A DNA stretch of 64,000 nt from Brachybacterium fresconis. GTDB taxonomy: Bacteria; Actinomycetota; Actinomycetes; Actinomycetales; Dermabacteraceae. The stretch covers positions 1,550,001 through 1,614,000 of the forward strand of contig NZ_JAGIOC010000001.1 of NCBI RefSeq assembly GCF_017876515.1, in the 5' to 3' direction. A program made the position numbers and the translations under genes. This document shows, piece after piece, positions 38,880 through 48,773 of the stretch (position 1 is the first letter of the stretch; every line of letters begins with the position of its first letter). The notes beneath the pieces were generated by a model. It did not search any database. It was not told the origin of the DNA and saw only the letters and a program-made list of their open reading frames with translations.

Positions 38880-41002
38880 CTGCCCACACCGACCACGCCC
38901 CCACCGACTCCGCACCGAGTTCCGCCACCCCCACCGGCCCGATCCCGCTGCCGCCCCAGGGAGGCGACCGCCTCGACATCGAGGCGGTCAGCGAGGCCCT
39001 GCTGGGTTCCTGGGCCGAGAGCCGCCGCACCGCCCGCGAGCGCGCCGCCCGCCCCGAGTTCCACCGCCCGCTCGACGCGACCGTCGCCGAGCACCGCGAG
39101 CACACCTTCGCGCAGATGCGGACCCTCGCCGCGGAGGACGTCTCCCACCCGATGCTGCCCGAGCACCTCGGCGGTCCCAACGACAACGGCGCCAATGTCG
39201 CCGCGTTCGAGGAGCTGGTGGTCGCCGACCCCTCCCTGCAGATCAAGGCCGGCGTGCAGTGGGGGCTGTTCACCTCCGCCATCGTCCAGCTCGGCGACGA
39301 GGAGCAGCAGAAGGCGTGGGTCCCCGACGCGATGAGCCTGGCCGTCCCCGGCGCCTTCGCCATGACGGAGATCGGTCATGGCTCCGACGTGCAGTCGCTG
39401 GCGACCACCGCGACCTACGACCCGGCGACCGAGGAATGGGTGCTGAACACCCCCTTCCGCGCTGCGTGGAAGGAGTTCCTGGGCAACGCCGCGCTGCATG
39501 CGAAGGCCGCCACGGTCTTCGCCCGGCTGATCACCCAGGGCGTCGACCACGGCGTGCACTGCTTCTACGTCCCGGTGCGGGACGCCGACGGTGAGCTGCT
39601 GCCCGGCGTGGCCAGCGAGGACGACGGCCCCAAGGGCGGTCTGAACGGCATCGACAACGGCCGTCTGGCCTTCGACCACGTCCGCGTGCCGCGCACGAAT
39701 CTGCTCAACCGCTACGGCGACATCGCGGCCGACGGCACCTACACCTCGCCGATCGAGTCCCCCGGCCGTCGCTTCTTCACCATGCTGGGCACCCTGGTCC
39801 AGGGGCGGGTCTCCCTCGACGGTTCCGCGAACCGGGCCAGCCAGCTCGCGCTGCACATCGCGATCACCTACGCCACCCAGCGCCGCCAGTTCACCGCCGC
39901 CGATCCCACCCGGGAGACGGTGCTGATGGACTACCAGGCGCATCTGCACCGCCTGCTGCCCAAGCTCGCCGCCACCTATGCCGGGTCCTTCGCCCACGAG
40001 CAGCTGCTGCACGCCTTCGACGACGTGTTCTCCGGGCGCGGGGACGACCCCGAGGCCCGCGAGGACCTCGAGACGCTCGCCGCCACGCTGAAGCCCACCT
40101 CCACCCGCCTGGCGCTGGACACCATCCAGGAGTCCCGCGAAGCCTGCGGCGGGGCGGGCTTCATCGCCGAGAACCAGCTGGTGGGCCTGCACCAGGACCT
40201 CGACGTGTACGCCACCTTCGAGGGCGACAACACGGTGCTGCTTCAGCTGGTGGCCAAGCGCCTGCTCAGCGACTACACCTCCGAGCTGAAGAACGTCGAT
40301 CGCGCCGGCATCGGTCGCTACATCGCCCAGCGCGCCGAGGTGCTCGCCAAGCGTCACACCCCCTGGGCGCGCCTCGGCCAGGACTTCTCCGACCGCGGCA
40401 ACCCTCGGCGCGCCTCCGATTCCATGCGCGAGGCGGACTTCCAGGAGGCGATGCTCGCCGATCGCGCGCGGGTGAAGGTCGAGGAGGTCGCCCTCGCTCT
40501 GCGCTCGGCGACGAAGATGGATCCCGCCGATGCCGCCGCGGAGGTCAACAAGCATCAGGTGGAGATGCTGGAGGCCGCCCGTGCCCACGCCGACCTGGTC
40601 CGCTGGCGCGCCTTCACCGCCGCCATCGAGCGCTTCGAGGACGAGGGCACCCGCGCGGTGCTCACCGATGTGCGCGACCTGTTCGGGCTGAGCACCATCG
40701 AGGACGACCTCGCCTGGTTCCTCCTCAGCGGCATGATCTCCACGCAGCGCGGTCGCCAGATCGACTCGGATCTGCGCCGGCTGCTGTGGCGGCTGCGCCC
40801 GCACGTCCTGGATCTCGTCGCCGCCTTCGACATCCGTCCCGGGCACGTCCGCGCCCCGATCGCCCTGGGTGGAGAGCACGAACGACAGGAGGAGGCGGCC
40901 GCGTACTTCCGCGCGCAGCGGGCCGACGCCGACGCCCCGGTCAGCGAGAAGGCCCTGCGGGACCGGGAGAAGCAGCGCCGGAAGCAGGCCGCGGGCCGCT
41001 GA
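38876..41002 (+). CDS. Acyl-CoA oxidase-type acyl-CoA dehydrogenase family flavoenzyme
   Basis: First step of beta-oxidation, making enoyl-CoA. 708 residues, far longer than ordinary acyl-CoA dehydrogenases (about 380) or FadE5-like ones (about 610) and typical of acyl-CoA oxidases, which pass electrons to oxygen. Visible: [20 protein letters not shown], the flavin region [12 protein letters not shown], and the oxidase motif [20 protein letters not shown], with Glu449 as the expected catalytic base. A further helical C-terminal domain (about 470-690) matches the oxidase fold. The ATG overlaps the TetR stop. It holds the place fadE5 has near fadA2-fabG4-htdX in mycobacteria. Confidence 0.88.
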   Translation: MTAHTDHAPTDSAPSSATPTGPIPLPPQGGDRLDIEAVSEALLGSWAESRRTARERAARPEFHRPLDATVAEHREHTFAQMRTLAAEDVSHPMLPEHLGGPNDNGANVAAFEELVVADPSLQIKAGVQWGLFTSAIVQLGDEEQQKAWVPDAMSLAVPGAFAMTEIGHGSDVQSLATTATYDPATEEWVLNTPFRAAWKEFLGNAALHAKAATVFARLITQGVDHGVHCFYVPVRDADGELLPGVASEDDGPKGGLNGIDNGRLAFDHVRVPRTNLLNRYGDIAADGTYTSPIESPGRRFFTMLGTLVQGRVSLDGSANRASQLALHIAITYATQRRQFTAADPTRETVLMDYQAHLHRLLPKLAATYAGSFAHEQLLHAFDDVFSGRGDDPEAREDLETLAATLKPTSTRLALDTIQESREACGGAGFIAENQLVGLHQDLDVYATFEGDNTVLLQLVAKRLLSDYTSELKNVDRAGIGRYIAQRAEVLAKRHTPWARLGQDFSDRGNPRRASDSMREADFQEAMLADRARVKVEEVALALRSATKMDPADAAAEVNKHQVEMLEAARAHADLVRWRAFTAAIERFEDEGTRAVLTDVRDLFGLSTIEDDLAWFLLSGMISTQRGRQIDSDLRRLLWRLRPHVLDLVAAFDIRPGHVRAPIALGGEHERQEEAAAYFRAQRADADAPVSEKALRDREKQRRKQAAGR

Positions 41003-41128
41003 CCGCACCGGGTCGCACCGGCCGCTCCGCGCGCCCCGGGGACGCGGGGATCGCGCCGGTTCAGCCGCCCCGGGCTGGACCGTTCACGCCGGCCGTGGGC
41101 GGTCCTGCCCGGCGGGGCGCGGCGATCG

Positions 41129-41134
41129 TAGACT
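41129..41134 (+). promoter_or_regulatory. Candidate -10 of purL
   Basis: TAGACT in the 200-base gap before purL; no convincing -35. If used, the leader is about 60 bases. Confidence 0.35.
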
Positions 41135-41202
41135 GTGGGCGCCGCGGCGCACCGCGCCCGCACCCCGGCGCCGGCGACCGCCCGCGCACCCGTGCCCTCG
41201 TG

Positions 41203-43551
41203 ATGAACGGATTCGACCCCGCGATGACCGCTGACGACGCTCGCCCCTCCTCCCCCGCCGCGCCCGGGGACGTCGACACCACCGAGCATGCCGCCGGCAC
41301 GCCCGGGACGACCCAGCCCTACGCGGACCTCGGTCTCAAGGACGACGAGTACGCGAACATCCGCGAGATCCTCGGCCGCCGCCCCACCAACGCCGAGCTC
41401 GCCATGTACTCGGTGATGTGGTCCGAGCACTGCTCCTACAAGTCCTCCAAGAAGCACCTGAGCACCTTCGGCGAGCACACCACCGAGGAGATGCGGGCCA
41501 AGCTGCTGGTGGGCATGGGCGAGAACGCGGGCGTCGTCGACATCGGCGACGGCTGGGCGGTGACCTTCAAGGTCGAGTCCCACAACCACCCCAGCTACGT
41601 CGAGCCGCACCAGGGGGCCGCGACCGGCGTCGGCGGCATCGTGCGCGACATCATCTCCATGGGTGCGCGCCCCGTCGCCGTCATGGACCAGCTGCGCTTC
41701 GGGGCGATCGACCATCCCGACACCGCGCGGGTGGTCCACGGCGTGGTCTCCGGCGTCGGCGGCTACGGCAACTCCCTCGGCCTGCCCAATATCGGCGGTG
41801 AGACCGTCTTCGACGCCTCCTACCAGGCCAATCCTCTGGTCAATGCCCTGTCGATCGGGGTCATGCGCCATGAGGACATCCACCTCGCCTCCGCCACCGG
41901 ACCGGGCAACAAGGTCGTGCTGTTCGGCGCCCGCACCGGCGGCGACGGCATCGGCGGCGCCTCGATCCTGGCCTCGGAGACCTTCGAGGAGGACGGTCCC
42001 GTCAAGCGCCCCAGCGTCCAGGTGGGCGACCCCTTCATGGAGAAGGTCCTCATCGAGTGCTGCCTCGAGCTGTTCGCCGCCGACACCGTCGAGGGCATCC
42101 AGGACCTCGGGGCGGCGGGCATCTCCTGCGCCACCAGCGAGCTGGCCGCCAACGGCCGCTCCGGCATGCACATCCACCTCGAGGAGGTGCTGCTGCGCGA
42201 CCCCACCCTGACCGCCGGCGAGATCCTCATGAGCGAGTCCCAGGAACGGATGATGGCCGTGGTCAGCCCCGCGAAGCTGGCCGAGTTCGAAGCGATCGTG
42301 GCGAAGTGGGACGTCGAGGCCGCCGTGATCGGCGAGGTCACCGGTGACGGACGGCTGACCATCGATCACCACGGTCACCGCATCGTCGACGTCGATCCGG
42401 CCACCGTCGCGGTCGACAGCCCCGTCTACGACCGCCCCTACGCGCGGCCCGCATGGCAGGACGCCCTGCAGGCCGATCGGGCCGAGGACCTGCCCCGGCC
42501 CACCGGTGCCGAACAGATCGGCCACGCGATCCGCGAGCTGATCTCCTCCCCGAACCTCGCCTCGAAGGGCTGGGTCACCGACCAGTACGACCGCTACGTG
42601 GGCGGCAACACGGCCCTGGCGATGCCCGACGACGCCGGCGTGCTGCGGATCGACGAGACCACCGGCCGCGGCGTGGCCCTGGCGACCGACGCCAACGGCC
42701 GCTACACCAAGCTCGATCCGCGCACCGGCGCCCAGCTGGCGCTCGCGGAGGCCTACCGCAACGTCGCGACCGCCGGCGCGCGCCCGCTCGCGATCACGGA
42801 CTGCCTGAACTTCGGATCTCCCGAGGACCCCGGGCCCATGTGGCAGCTGGTCGAGGCGATCGGCGGCCTCGCCGAGGCCTGCGAGACGCTCGGCGTCCCG
42901 GTCACCGGCGGCAATGTCTCTCTGTACAACTCCACCGGCGAACCCGGCCGGATCGACTCCGCCATCCACCCCACCCCGGTGGTCGGGGTGCTCGGCGTCT
43001 TCGACGATGTCTCGCGTCGCCTCCCGTCCGGCTGGCAGGCCGAGGGCGAGTCCGTGATCCTGCTGGGGACCACCCGCGAGGAGCTCTCCGGCTCGGCCTG
43101 GGCGCAGGTGGCCCATGACCATCTCGGCGGACTGCCCCCGCAGGTCGATCTCGCGGCCGAAGCAGCGCTGGCCGAGGTGCTGATCGGGGCGAGCACGAAC
43201 GGTCTCGTCTCCGCCGCCCATGACCTGTCCGAGGGCGGTCTGGTGCAGGCCCTGGTCGAGGCCGCCACCCGCTTCGGCATCGGTGCGTCGGTGGACCCCG
43301 CTCTCCTGGCCGAGCGTGACGGGGTGGACCTGTTCACGGCGCTGTTCTCCGAGTCCCAGGCCCGGGCCCTGGTGTCCGTGCCGTCGGCCACGGAGGAGAC
43401 GCTGCTGGCCCTGACCGCGCAGCACGGCGTCCCGGCGCTGCGGCTGGGGACGACCGGCGGCGGCGAGCTCGAGATCGCCGGGCTCGAGCCCCTCGGGATC
43501 GGCGCCCTGCGCGAACTGCGCGAGGGCACCCTGCCGCGGTACTTCGGCTGA
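41203..43551 (+). CDS. purL: Phosphoribosylformylglycinamidine synthase subunit PurL
   Basis: ATP-dependent synthase subunit that uses ammonia from PurQ to make FGAM. 782 residues, the size of the three-subunit Gram-positive type (E. coli PurL is about 1290). Landmarks: [18 protein letters not shown] with the catalytic His, [29 protein letters not shown]-type ATP site, [15 protein letters not shown], and in the second half [12 protein letters not shown] and [10 protein letters not shown]. Start uncertain: ATG at 41203 or 41224, neither with a good Shine-Dalgarno site; the first 40 residues are not conserved-looking. It is separated from purS-purQ by 18.6 kb. Confidence 0.95.
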   Translation: MNGFDPAMTADDARPSSPAAPGDVDTTEHAAGTPGTTQPYADLGLKDDEYANIREILGRRPTNAELAMYSVMWSEHCSYKSSKKHLSTFGEHTTEEMRAKLLVGMGENAGVVDIGDGWAVTFKVESHNHPSYVEPHQGAATGVGGIVRDIISMGARPVAVMDQLRFGAIDHPDTARVVHGVVSGVGGYGNSLGLPNIGGETVFDASYQANPLVNALSIGVMRHEDIHLASATGPGNKVVLFGARTGGDGIGGASILASETFEEDGPVKRPSVQVGDPFMEKVLIECCLELFAADTVEGIQDLGAAGISCATSELAANGRSGMHIHLEEVLLRDPTLTAGEILMSESQERMMAVVSPAKLAEFEAIVAKWDVEAAVIGEVTGDGRLTIDHHGHRIVDVDPATVAVDSPVYDRPYARPAWQDALQADRAEDLPRPTGAEQIGHAIRELISSPNLASKGWVTDQYDRYVGGNTALAMPDDAGVLRIDETTGRGVALATDANGRYTKLDPRTGAQLALAEAYRNVATAGARPLAITDCLNFGSPEDPGPMWQLVEAIGGLAEACETLGVPVTGGNVSLYNSTGEPGRIDSAIHPTPVVGVLGVFDDVSRRLPSGWQAEGESVILLGTTREELSGSAWAQVAHDHLGGLPPQVDLAAEAALAEVLIGASTNGLVSAAHDLSEGGLVQALVEAATRFGIGASVDPALLAERDGVDLFTALFSESQARALVSVPSATEETLLALTAQHGVPALRLGTTGGGELEIAGLEPLGIGALRELREGTLPRYFG

Positions 43552-43589
43552 GCGGGCGGCGACCCGCGCCGCATCGAGACCTACCTACG

Positions 43590-43616
43590 GAACCCTTTCG
43601 TGGCCTGAAGGGGTTC
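43590..43616 (+). terminator. Hairpin after purL
   Basis: GAACCCTTT (43590-43598) pairs with AAGGGGTTC (43608-43616) with one G.U, 39 bases after the purL stop. Confidence 0.5.
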
Positions 43617-43663
43617 TGAACGTCGGTCTCGGCTTGTCAGGGCATCGTCCGGCGGGCCCGAAC

Positions 43664-43753
43664 GCGGCCCGTACCGCCACGGGGTCACGGGCCGCTCTCC
43701 CCCTCGCGAACACGAAGGAGCCCGCCGAGCATGTGCTCGGCGGGCTCCTTCGT
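43664..43753. terminator. Strong hairpins between convergent purL and rplQ
   Basis: GCGGCCCGT (43664-43672) pairs with ACGGGCCGC (43687-43695). A second, much stronger, near-perfect 42-base palindrome spans 43712-43753, with arms of 20 pairs starting ACGAAGGAGCCCGCCGAGCA. The latter lies 21 bases beyond the rplQ stop and can end transcription of the alpha operon from the right and of purL from the left. Confidence 0.88.
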
Positions 43754-43773
43754 CTCTCGGGAAGATCAGGGGC

Positions 43774-44283
43774 TCAGGCCTCCTTGGTCTCCTCCGTGCT
43801 GTCCTCCGCGGCCTCGACCGGGGTCTCGGCCGGAGCGGCCTCCTCCGCGGCAGCGGCGTCGTCGGCCTTCGAGGCGCCCTTGGCGGCGCCCTCGGCCTCC
43901 TTCACCACGGCCTGCTTCGGGGAGTACTCCTCCTGGACCAGCTCGATGACCGCCATCGGGGCGTTGTCGCCCTTGCGGGGCGCCACCTTGGTGATGCGGG
44001 TGTAGCCGCCGGGACGCTGAGAGAAGGTCGGGGCGATCTCCTCGAACAGCGAGTACACGACGCCGCGGTCACGGATCGTGCGCATCACGCGACGGCGGGA
44101 GGAGAGGTCACCCTTCTTGGCGAAGGTGACCAGACGCTCCGCGTAGGGACGCAGGCGCTTGGCCTTGGTCTCCGTCGTGGTGATCGCCTTGTGGCGGAAC
44201 AGCTCGGTGGCGAGTCCCGAGAGGATCATCCGCTCATGTGCGGGGGATCCCCCGAGGCGCGCGCCCTTGGTGGGTGCAGGCAT
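43774..44283 (-). CDS. rplQ: 50S ribosomal protein L17
   Basis: Large-subunit protein near the exit tunnel. 169 residues: a normal body to about 118 ([34 protein letters not shown], shown in part by [15 protein letters not shown]) followed by a roughly 50-residue Ala/Glu/Asp-rich acidic tail common in actinobacteria. It is the last gene of the alpha operon, 24 bases behind rpoA. truA, its usual neighbour, is elsewhere. Confidence 0.97.
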   Translation of the reverse strand: MPAPTKGARLGGSPAHERMILSGLATELFRHKAITTTETKAKRLRPYAERLVTFAKKGDLSSRRRVMRTIRDRGVVYSLFEEIAPTFSQRPGGYTRITKVAPRKGDNAPMAVIELVQEEYSPKQAVVKEAEGAAKGASKADDAAAAEEAAPAETPVEAAEDSTEETKEA

Positions 44284-44307
44284 GGTCGTTCTCCTTGAAA
44301 ATTTAGG

Positions 44308-45303
44308 TCAGTACTGGTCGCCGAAGTCGTCGGAGTAGGACTCCAGGGCCGACGGGTCGAACCCGGCCGGGGAATCCTTCAGCGACAGTCCGAGGTCGAC
44401 GAGCTTGGCCTTGACCTCATCGATGGACTTCTGCCCGAAGTTGCGGATGTCGAGCAGATCGGCCTCGGAACGGGCGGTCAGCTCACCGACGGTGTGCACA
44501 CCCTCGCGCATGAGGCAGTTGTACGACCGCACCGTGAGGTTGAGGTCGTTGATCGGCAGCGCCAGATCGGCAGCCAGCGCCTGATCGGTCGGCGACGGGC
44601 CGATCTCGATGCCCTCCGCCTCCTGGTTCAGCTCGTGGGCCAGACCGAACAGCTCGACCAGCGTCTTGCCGGCGGAGGCCAGCGCGTCCCGCGGGGAGAT
44701 GGCCGGCTTGGTCTCGACGTCGACGATCAGCTTGTCGAAGTCGGTGCGCTGCTCGACACGGGTCGCCTCGACCTTGTAGGTCACCTTGAGCACGGGCGAG
44801 TAGATCGAGTCGACCGGGACCCGGCCGATCTCGCCGTCCACGCCCTTGTTCTGGGCGGCCGACACGTAGCCGCGACCGCGCTCGACGATCAGCTCGATCT
44901 CCAGCCGGCCCTTCTCGTTGAGGGTCGCGATGTGGAGGTCCGGGTTGTGGATCTCCACGCCCGCGGGCGGGGTGATGTCGGCCGCGGTCACGTGACCGGC
45001 CTCCTCCCGGCGCAGGTACATCACGACCGGCTCATCGTTCTCCGAGGAGACCACGAGGTTCTTGATGTTGAGGATGACCTCGGTGATGTCCTCCTTGACC
45101 CCGGGGACGGTGCTGAACTCGTGCAGCACGCCGTCGATGCGGATCGAGGTGACCGCGGCACCGGGGATGGAGGACAGCAGGGTGCGGCGCAGGGAGTTGC
45201 CGAGGGTGTAGCCGAAACCCGGCTCGAGCGGCTCGATGACGAACCGGGACCGGGTGTCCGACACGACCTCTTCGGTCAGCGTGGGGCGCTGTGCAATGAG
45301 CAC
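44308..45303 (-). CDS. rpoA: DNA-directed RNA polymerase subunit alpha
   Basis: Nucleates RNA polymerase assembly and contacts activators and UP elements. 331 residues. N-terminal domain: [38 protein letters not shown] (assembly region, in part [15 protein letters not shown]). C-terminal domain: [22 protein letters not shown] and [15 protein letters not shown], the DNA- and activator-binding determinants. rpsD, which precedes rpoA in many bacteria, is absent; rpsK lies 160 bases upstream instead. Confidence 0.98.
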   Translation of the reverse strand: MLIAQRPTLTEEVVSDTRSRFVIEPLEPGFGYTLGNSLRRTLLSSIPGAAVTSIRIDGVLHEFSTVPGVKEDITEVILNIKNLVVSSENDEPVVMYLRREEAGHVTAADITPPAGVEIHNPDLHIATLNEKGRLEIELIVERGRGYVSAAQNKGVDGEIGRVPVDSIYSPVLKVTYKVEATRVEQRTDFDKLIVDVETKPAISPRDALASAGKTLVELFGLAHELNQEAEGIEIGPSPTDQALAADLALPINDLNLTVRSYNCLMREGVHTVGELTARSEADLLDIRNFGQKSIDEVKAKLVDLGLSLKDSPAGFDPSALESYSDDFGDQY

Positions 45304-45463
45304 TGTGGATCCTTTCTGCGAGCGTCCGCCATATGACGCTCAGAAGGGGGCGGTGAGCCTAGAGGGTGAGTGGTGTCCAGGGGCGCCGCGGGCGACGCGG
45401 CCCGCCGACGCAGAGGTCGGCCGCGACCGGCGGGGTCAGGAGCCCCGGTCGCGGCCGACGTGG

Positions 45464-45868
45464 TCAGACGCGGCGGCGCTTGGCCGGACGGGTGCCGTTG
45501 TGCGGCTGCGGGGTGACGTCCTGGATCGAGCCGACCTCGAGGCCGGTCGCCGTCAGCGAGCGGATCGCGGTCTCGCGGCCGGAGCCCGGACCCTTCACGA
45601 AGACGTCGACCTTCTTCATGCCGTGGTCCTGCGCCTGGCGCGCGGCGGCCTCGGCGGCCATCTGGGCGGCGTACGGGGTCGACTTGCGCGATCCCTTGAA
45701 GCCGACCTGTCCGGCGGAGGCCCAGGAGATGACGGCACCGGTCGGGTCCGTGATGGACACGATCGTGTTGTTGAACGTGCTCTTGATGTGTGCCTGGCCG
45801 TTGACGATGTTCTTCTTGTCCTTGCGGCGCGGCTTGCGCGCAGCGGCCTGACGGGTCTTGGTTGCCAT
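45464..45868 (-). CDS. rpsK: 30S ribosomal protein S11
   Basis: Forms part of the platform and mRNA exit. 134 residues, normal length. [40 protein letters not shown] and [18 protein letters not shown] (the conserved C-terminus) are visible. It lies 104 bases after rpsM. Confidence 0.98.
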   Translation of the reverse strand: MATKTRQAAARKPRRKDKKNIVNGQAHIKSTFNNTIVSITDPTGAVISWASAGQVGFKGSRKSTPYAAQMAAEAAARQAQDHGMKKVDVFVKGPGSGRETAIRSLTATGLEVGSIQDVTPQPHNGTRPAKRRRV

Positions 45869-45972
45869 ACGGCGGAACTCCTCTGGTGGGTGTGGGGTGC
45901 GCCGGATCCCTCAGCGGCGCGAAGTGACTGCGGGTCCGAAGACTCCTGCGGTCCGACGGCTGTCGCCGTGGA

Positions 45973-46347
45973 TCAGCGGGTCTTCTTCTTGCCGGCGACG
46001 GTGCGCTTCGGGCCCTTGCGGGTGCGCGCGTTGGTCTTCGTGCGCTGGCCGTGGACCGGCAGGCCGCGGCGGTGGCGCAGGCCCTGGTAGCTGCCGATCT
46101 CGACCTTGCGACGGATGTCGGCGGCGACCTCGCGGCGCAGATCGCCCTCGGTGCGGTAGTTCTCCTCGATGTGGTCGCGCAGCTGGACGAGCTCCTCGTC
46201 GGTCAGCTCGCGCACGCGCTTGCCACCGGGAACTCCGGTCGCGGCCAGCGTCTCGAGGGCACGGGTACGACCCATGCCGAAGATGTACGTCAGGGCGACT
46301 TCGAGGCGCTTCTCGCGCGGAAGGTCCACTCCCACCAGACGTGCCAT
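45973..46347 (-). CDS. rpsM: 30S ribosomal protein S13
   Basis: Head protein contacting P-site tRNA and L5. 124 residues. [24 protein letters not shown] (N-terminal block), [24 protein letters not shown] near the C-terminus (in part [20 protein letters not shown]), and a basic tail. A 216-base gap without a recognisable gene separates it from rpmJ upstream. Confidence 0.98.
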   Translation of the reverse strand: MARLVGVDLPREKRLEVALTYIFGMGRTRALETLAATGVPGGKRVRELTDEELVQLRDHIEENYRTEGDLRREVAADIRRKVEIGSYQGLRHRRGLPVHGQRTKTNARTRKGPKRTVAGKKKTR

Positions 46348-46563
46348 GTGCAGATTCTCCTACTGTCTCGGAGGCCTGATCCGACACCCCGCCCTCGGGT
46401 CTGTTCCCGGGACGCCGCAGCCTCCGCGCTGCGGGTGGCCGGCCTGGTGGCCGGTGGTGTCGACTCTTCTGTTGTGTGTCCGCGGTGCGGACGGGTGCCC
46501 TCGCGGGCGGCCGCCTCGGGGGCGGCTGTCACGGCCGGAGCCGGGACGAGCGGACGGATCCGT

Positions 46564-46677
46564 TCAGCCCTGGCGCTGCTTGTGACGGGGGTTCGAGCAG
46601 ATGACCATGACGCGTGAGTGGCGACGGATCACCTTGCAGTTGTCACAGATCGGCTTGACGCTCGGCTTGACCTTCAT
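46564..46677 (-). CDS. rpmJ: 50S ribosomal protein L36
   Basis: Smallest large-subunit protein. 37 residues beginning [17 protein letters not shown]. The zinc ligands Cys11, Cys14, Cys27 and His32 are all present, so this is the zinc-containing form rather than the zinc-free paralogue. It starts at the ATG at 46677, 22 bases behind infA, and ends HKQRQG. Confidence 0.97.
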   Translation of the reverse strand: MKVKPSVKPICDNCKVIRRHSRVMVICSNPRHKQRQG

Positions 46678-46699
46678 AGCTTTCCTTCTCCCGGGACGA

Positions 46700-46921
46700 T
46701 CACTTGTAGCGGTACACGATGCGGCCCCGGTCGAGATCGTAGGGGCTCAGCTCGACGACCACGCGGTCCTCGGGAAGGATGCGGATGTAGTGCTGGCGCA
46801 TCTTCCCGGAGATGTGCGCGAGCACCATGTGCCCGTTGTCGAGCTCGACCCGGAAACGCGCGTTCGCGAGCGCCTCCACGACTCGGCCTTCGACCTCGAT
46901 CACGCCGTCCTTCTTCGCCAT
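46700..46921 (-). CDS. infA: Translation initiation factor IF-1
   Basis: Binds the ribosomal A site during initiation. 73 residues, one OB fold: [30 protein letters not shown] (in part [18 protein letters not shown]), [44 protein letters not shown] ends the protein (RGRIVYRYK). The ATG at 46921 has GGGGAGGC directly ahead. It starts the infA-rpmJ-rpsM-rpsK-rpoA-rplQ unit, 410 bases from map. Confidence 0.98.
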   Translation of the reverse strand: MAKKDGVIEVEGRVVEALANARFRVELDNGHMVLAHISGKMRQHYIRILPEDRVVVELSPYDLDRGRIVYRYK

Positions 46922-47331
46922 GCCTCCCCAATCTCTCGCCTCCGGAGGACCGGGGGCCGAGTTCCGCATTCGATGAATACTCAGTCCTTGCACACCGGTC
47001 GTCGGGCGACGGTACGGTGGTCAACGAGGGCGGCGCCGGAGCGCGTCGTCGTCGCGGCGACTCGACACGGCGGAGCCGGTCGAGAGGTCGGCGCGACGGG
47101 ACTGCACGACTGCACACGACGAGATCGCGCGCGGAGCACACCCGATGGACGAGCCTACACTCCATGGCCGGGAACAGCGAGTGCCAGCGGTGATGACGCC
47201 CATCACGTCCCCTGCCGCCGCCCGCCGAGGTCGTGCGCGTTCTCCCGGGCCCGATCCGGACCCGATCATTCGCGCGGCTCCCGACCGAGGGCGGGCCGAC
47301 CCCCGGAGGGCGGGCTCGCCCGGCCCGCGGC
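46922..47331. other. Intergenic region between map and infA
   Basis: 410 bases without a credible gene. It should hold the promoter of the infA-rplQ unit. On the minus strand TAGGCT (near 47148-47153) is a possible -10 and TTGACC (near 47020-47025) a possible -35, but they are not paired with good partners, so no single promoter is called. Confidence 0.4.
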
Positions 47332-47353
47332 TCAGGCCGCAGGCCCGGCGAGC
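47314..47353 (-). terminator. Strong hairpin overlapping the map stop codon
   Basis: On the minus strand GCTCGCCGGGCCTGCGGC pairs with GCCGCGGGCCGGGCGAGC with one mismatch and one G.U of 18. The left arm is made of the last six map codons and the stop lies in the loop. Confidence 0.7.
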
Positions 47354-48180
47354 GGATCCGGGGCCGCGGTCAGACCACGCAGGGCGAGCTCGGCGGCGCC
47401 CCCGTCCCCGGCAGTGAGCACCAGCAGCCCGCCGTCGGTGACGGCGACGGAGTGCTCCCAGTGGGCGGCCCGGCCGCCGGCGGTGGCGCGCACCGTCCAG
47501 TCGTCGGACTCGAGCTCCCAGTTGCCCGGCCCCTGCATCAGCATGGGCTCGATCGCCAGGCACATCCCGGGGCGCACGCGCGGCCCTCGGGAGCGGGTGC
47601 GGTAGTTCATGACGTCCGGTGCCTGGTGCATGGCGGTGCCGATGCCGTGCCCGCCGAACCCTTCGAGATGGGACAGGGACTGGCCGGCCTCCTCCTCGAC
47701 GTAGTCCTCGATCGCCGCTCCGACGTCGCCGACCCGCTGCGCCGTGGCGAGAGCGACGATGCCGGCCCAGAGCGCCTCGTGCGTGATGCGCACCAGGTCC
47801 TCGTCGGCCACCGAGCGGGGCGCGCCCACGACGTGGGTGCGCGCCGCATCGGAGTGCCAGCCGTCGATGATCAGCCCGCCGTCGATGGAGACGATGTCGC
47901 CGTCCTGCAGCACGCGCTCGTCGGGGATGCCGTGGACCACGACCTCGTTGACGCTGATGCACAGCGTCGCGGGATAGCCCTGGTAGCCCAGGAAGTTCGG
48001 GGTGGCGCCCTCGTCCAGGATCATCTCGTGGGCGAGGCGATCCAGCTCGGCGGTGGTGGTGCCGGGCCGGATGCTGCGCTCGAGCATCTCGTGCACACGG
48101 TGCAGCAGGTGGCCGCTGCGGCGCATGATCTCGATCTGCTCGGGCGTCTTCAGCTCCACCCGCTCCGGGAGGATGCTCAT
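47332..48180 (-). CDS. map: Type I methionine aminopeptidase
   Basis: Removes the N-terminal Met from nascent proteins. 282 residues. The dinuclear metal ligands are visible in order: Asp in SIDGGLIIDGWHSDAARTH (two Asp), His in GFGGHGIGTAMHQAPD, Glu in LAIEPMLMQG, and Glu in HWEHSVAVTDGG. There is no N-terminal zinc-finger extension. The ATG at 48180 overlaps the adk stop (ATGA). Confidence 0.97.
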   Translation of the reverse strand: MSILPERVELKTPEQIEIMRRSGHLLHRVHEMLERSIRPGTTTAELDRLAHEMILDEGATPNFLGYQGYPATLCISVNEVVVHGIPDERVLQDGDIVSIDGGLIIDGWHSDAARTHVVGAPRSVADEDLVRITHEALWAGIVALATAQRVGDVGAAIEDYVEEEAGQSLSHLEGFGGHGIGTAMHQAPDVMNYRTRSRGPRVRPGMCLAIEPMLMQGPGNWELESDDWTVRATAGGRAAHWEHSVAVTDGGLLVLTAGDGGAAELALRGLTAAPDPLAGPAA

Positions 48181-48773
48181 CGCTCTGCGAGCGCCTCCCG
48201 CAGCGCGACGGTGACCTCGTCGATGCCGGCCATGCCGTCCACCCGCCGCACCAGGCCGCGGTTCTCGTAGACGTCGATCAACGGGGCGGTCTGCTCGGCG
48301 TAGACCTCGAGGCGGCGCCGGATGGTCGCCTCGGTGTCGTCGCTGCGACCCTCGGCCCTGCCGCGCTCGAGGAGGCGACCGACGACCGCATCGGTCTCCA
48401 CCTGGAGCAGCAGCACGGCGTCCAGCGAGGTGCCGAGCTCGGAGAGCGTGGCGTCGAGGGCCTCGACCTGATCGAGGGTGCGGGGATAGCCGTCCAGCAG
48501 GAAGCCGTCCTTCGCGTCGTCCTCGGACAGACGCGAGCGCACCATGTCGTTGGTGACCGAGTCCGGGACGTACTCGCCGGCGTCCATGTAGGACTTCGCG
48601 AGGACGCCGAGCTCGGTCTCGCCGGCGACGTTGGCGCGGAAGATGTCGCCGGTGGAGATCGCGGGGATCGATAGCGACTCGGCCAGGCGCACGGCCTGGG
48701 TGCCCTTGCCCGCTCCGGGCGGGCCGACGATCAGCAGTCGGCGGGCGGTGGGTGCGGATGAGGAGGAGGTCAC
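48177..48773 (-). CDS. adk: Adenylate kinase
   Basis: Interconverts ATP, ADP and AMP. 198 residues, the short form with a minimal LID (RGRAEGRSDDTEATI) and no zinc Cys. P-loop GPPGAGKGT at 17-25; AMP-binding STGDIFR and FLLDGYPRT. The start is GTG at 48773, sharing GTGA with the secY stop, with AAGGG ahead. Confidence 0.98.
   Translation of the reverse strand: MTSSSSAPTARRLLIVGPPGAGKGTQAVRLAESLSIPAISTGDIFRANVAGETELGVLAKSYMDAGEYVPDSVTNDMVRSRLSEDDAKDGFLLDGYPRTLDQVEALDATLSELGTSLDAVLLLQVETDAVVGRLLERGRAEGRSDDTEATIRRRLEVYAEQTAPLIDVYENRGLVRRVDGMAGIDEVTVALREALAER

Noticed and set aside
43552-43773. tRNA or small RNA gene in the purL-rplQ gap
   Set aside because: The strong dyads look like terminators; no cloverleaf with a T-loop GTTCRA and anticodon arm could be drawn.
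46601-47605. Plus-strand frame across infA and map
   Set aside because: Antisense to infA and map and without a recognisable fold.
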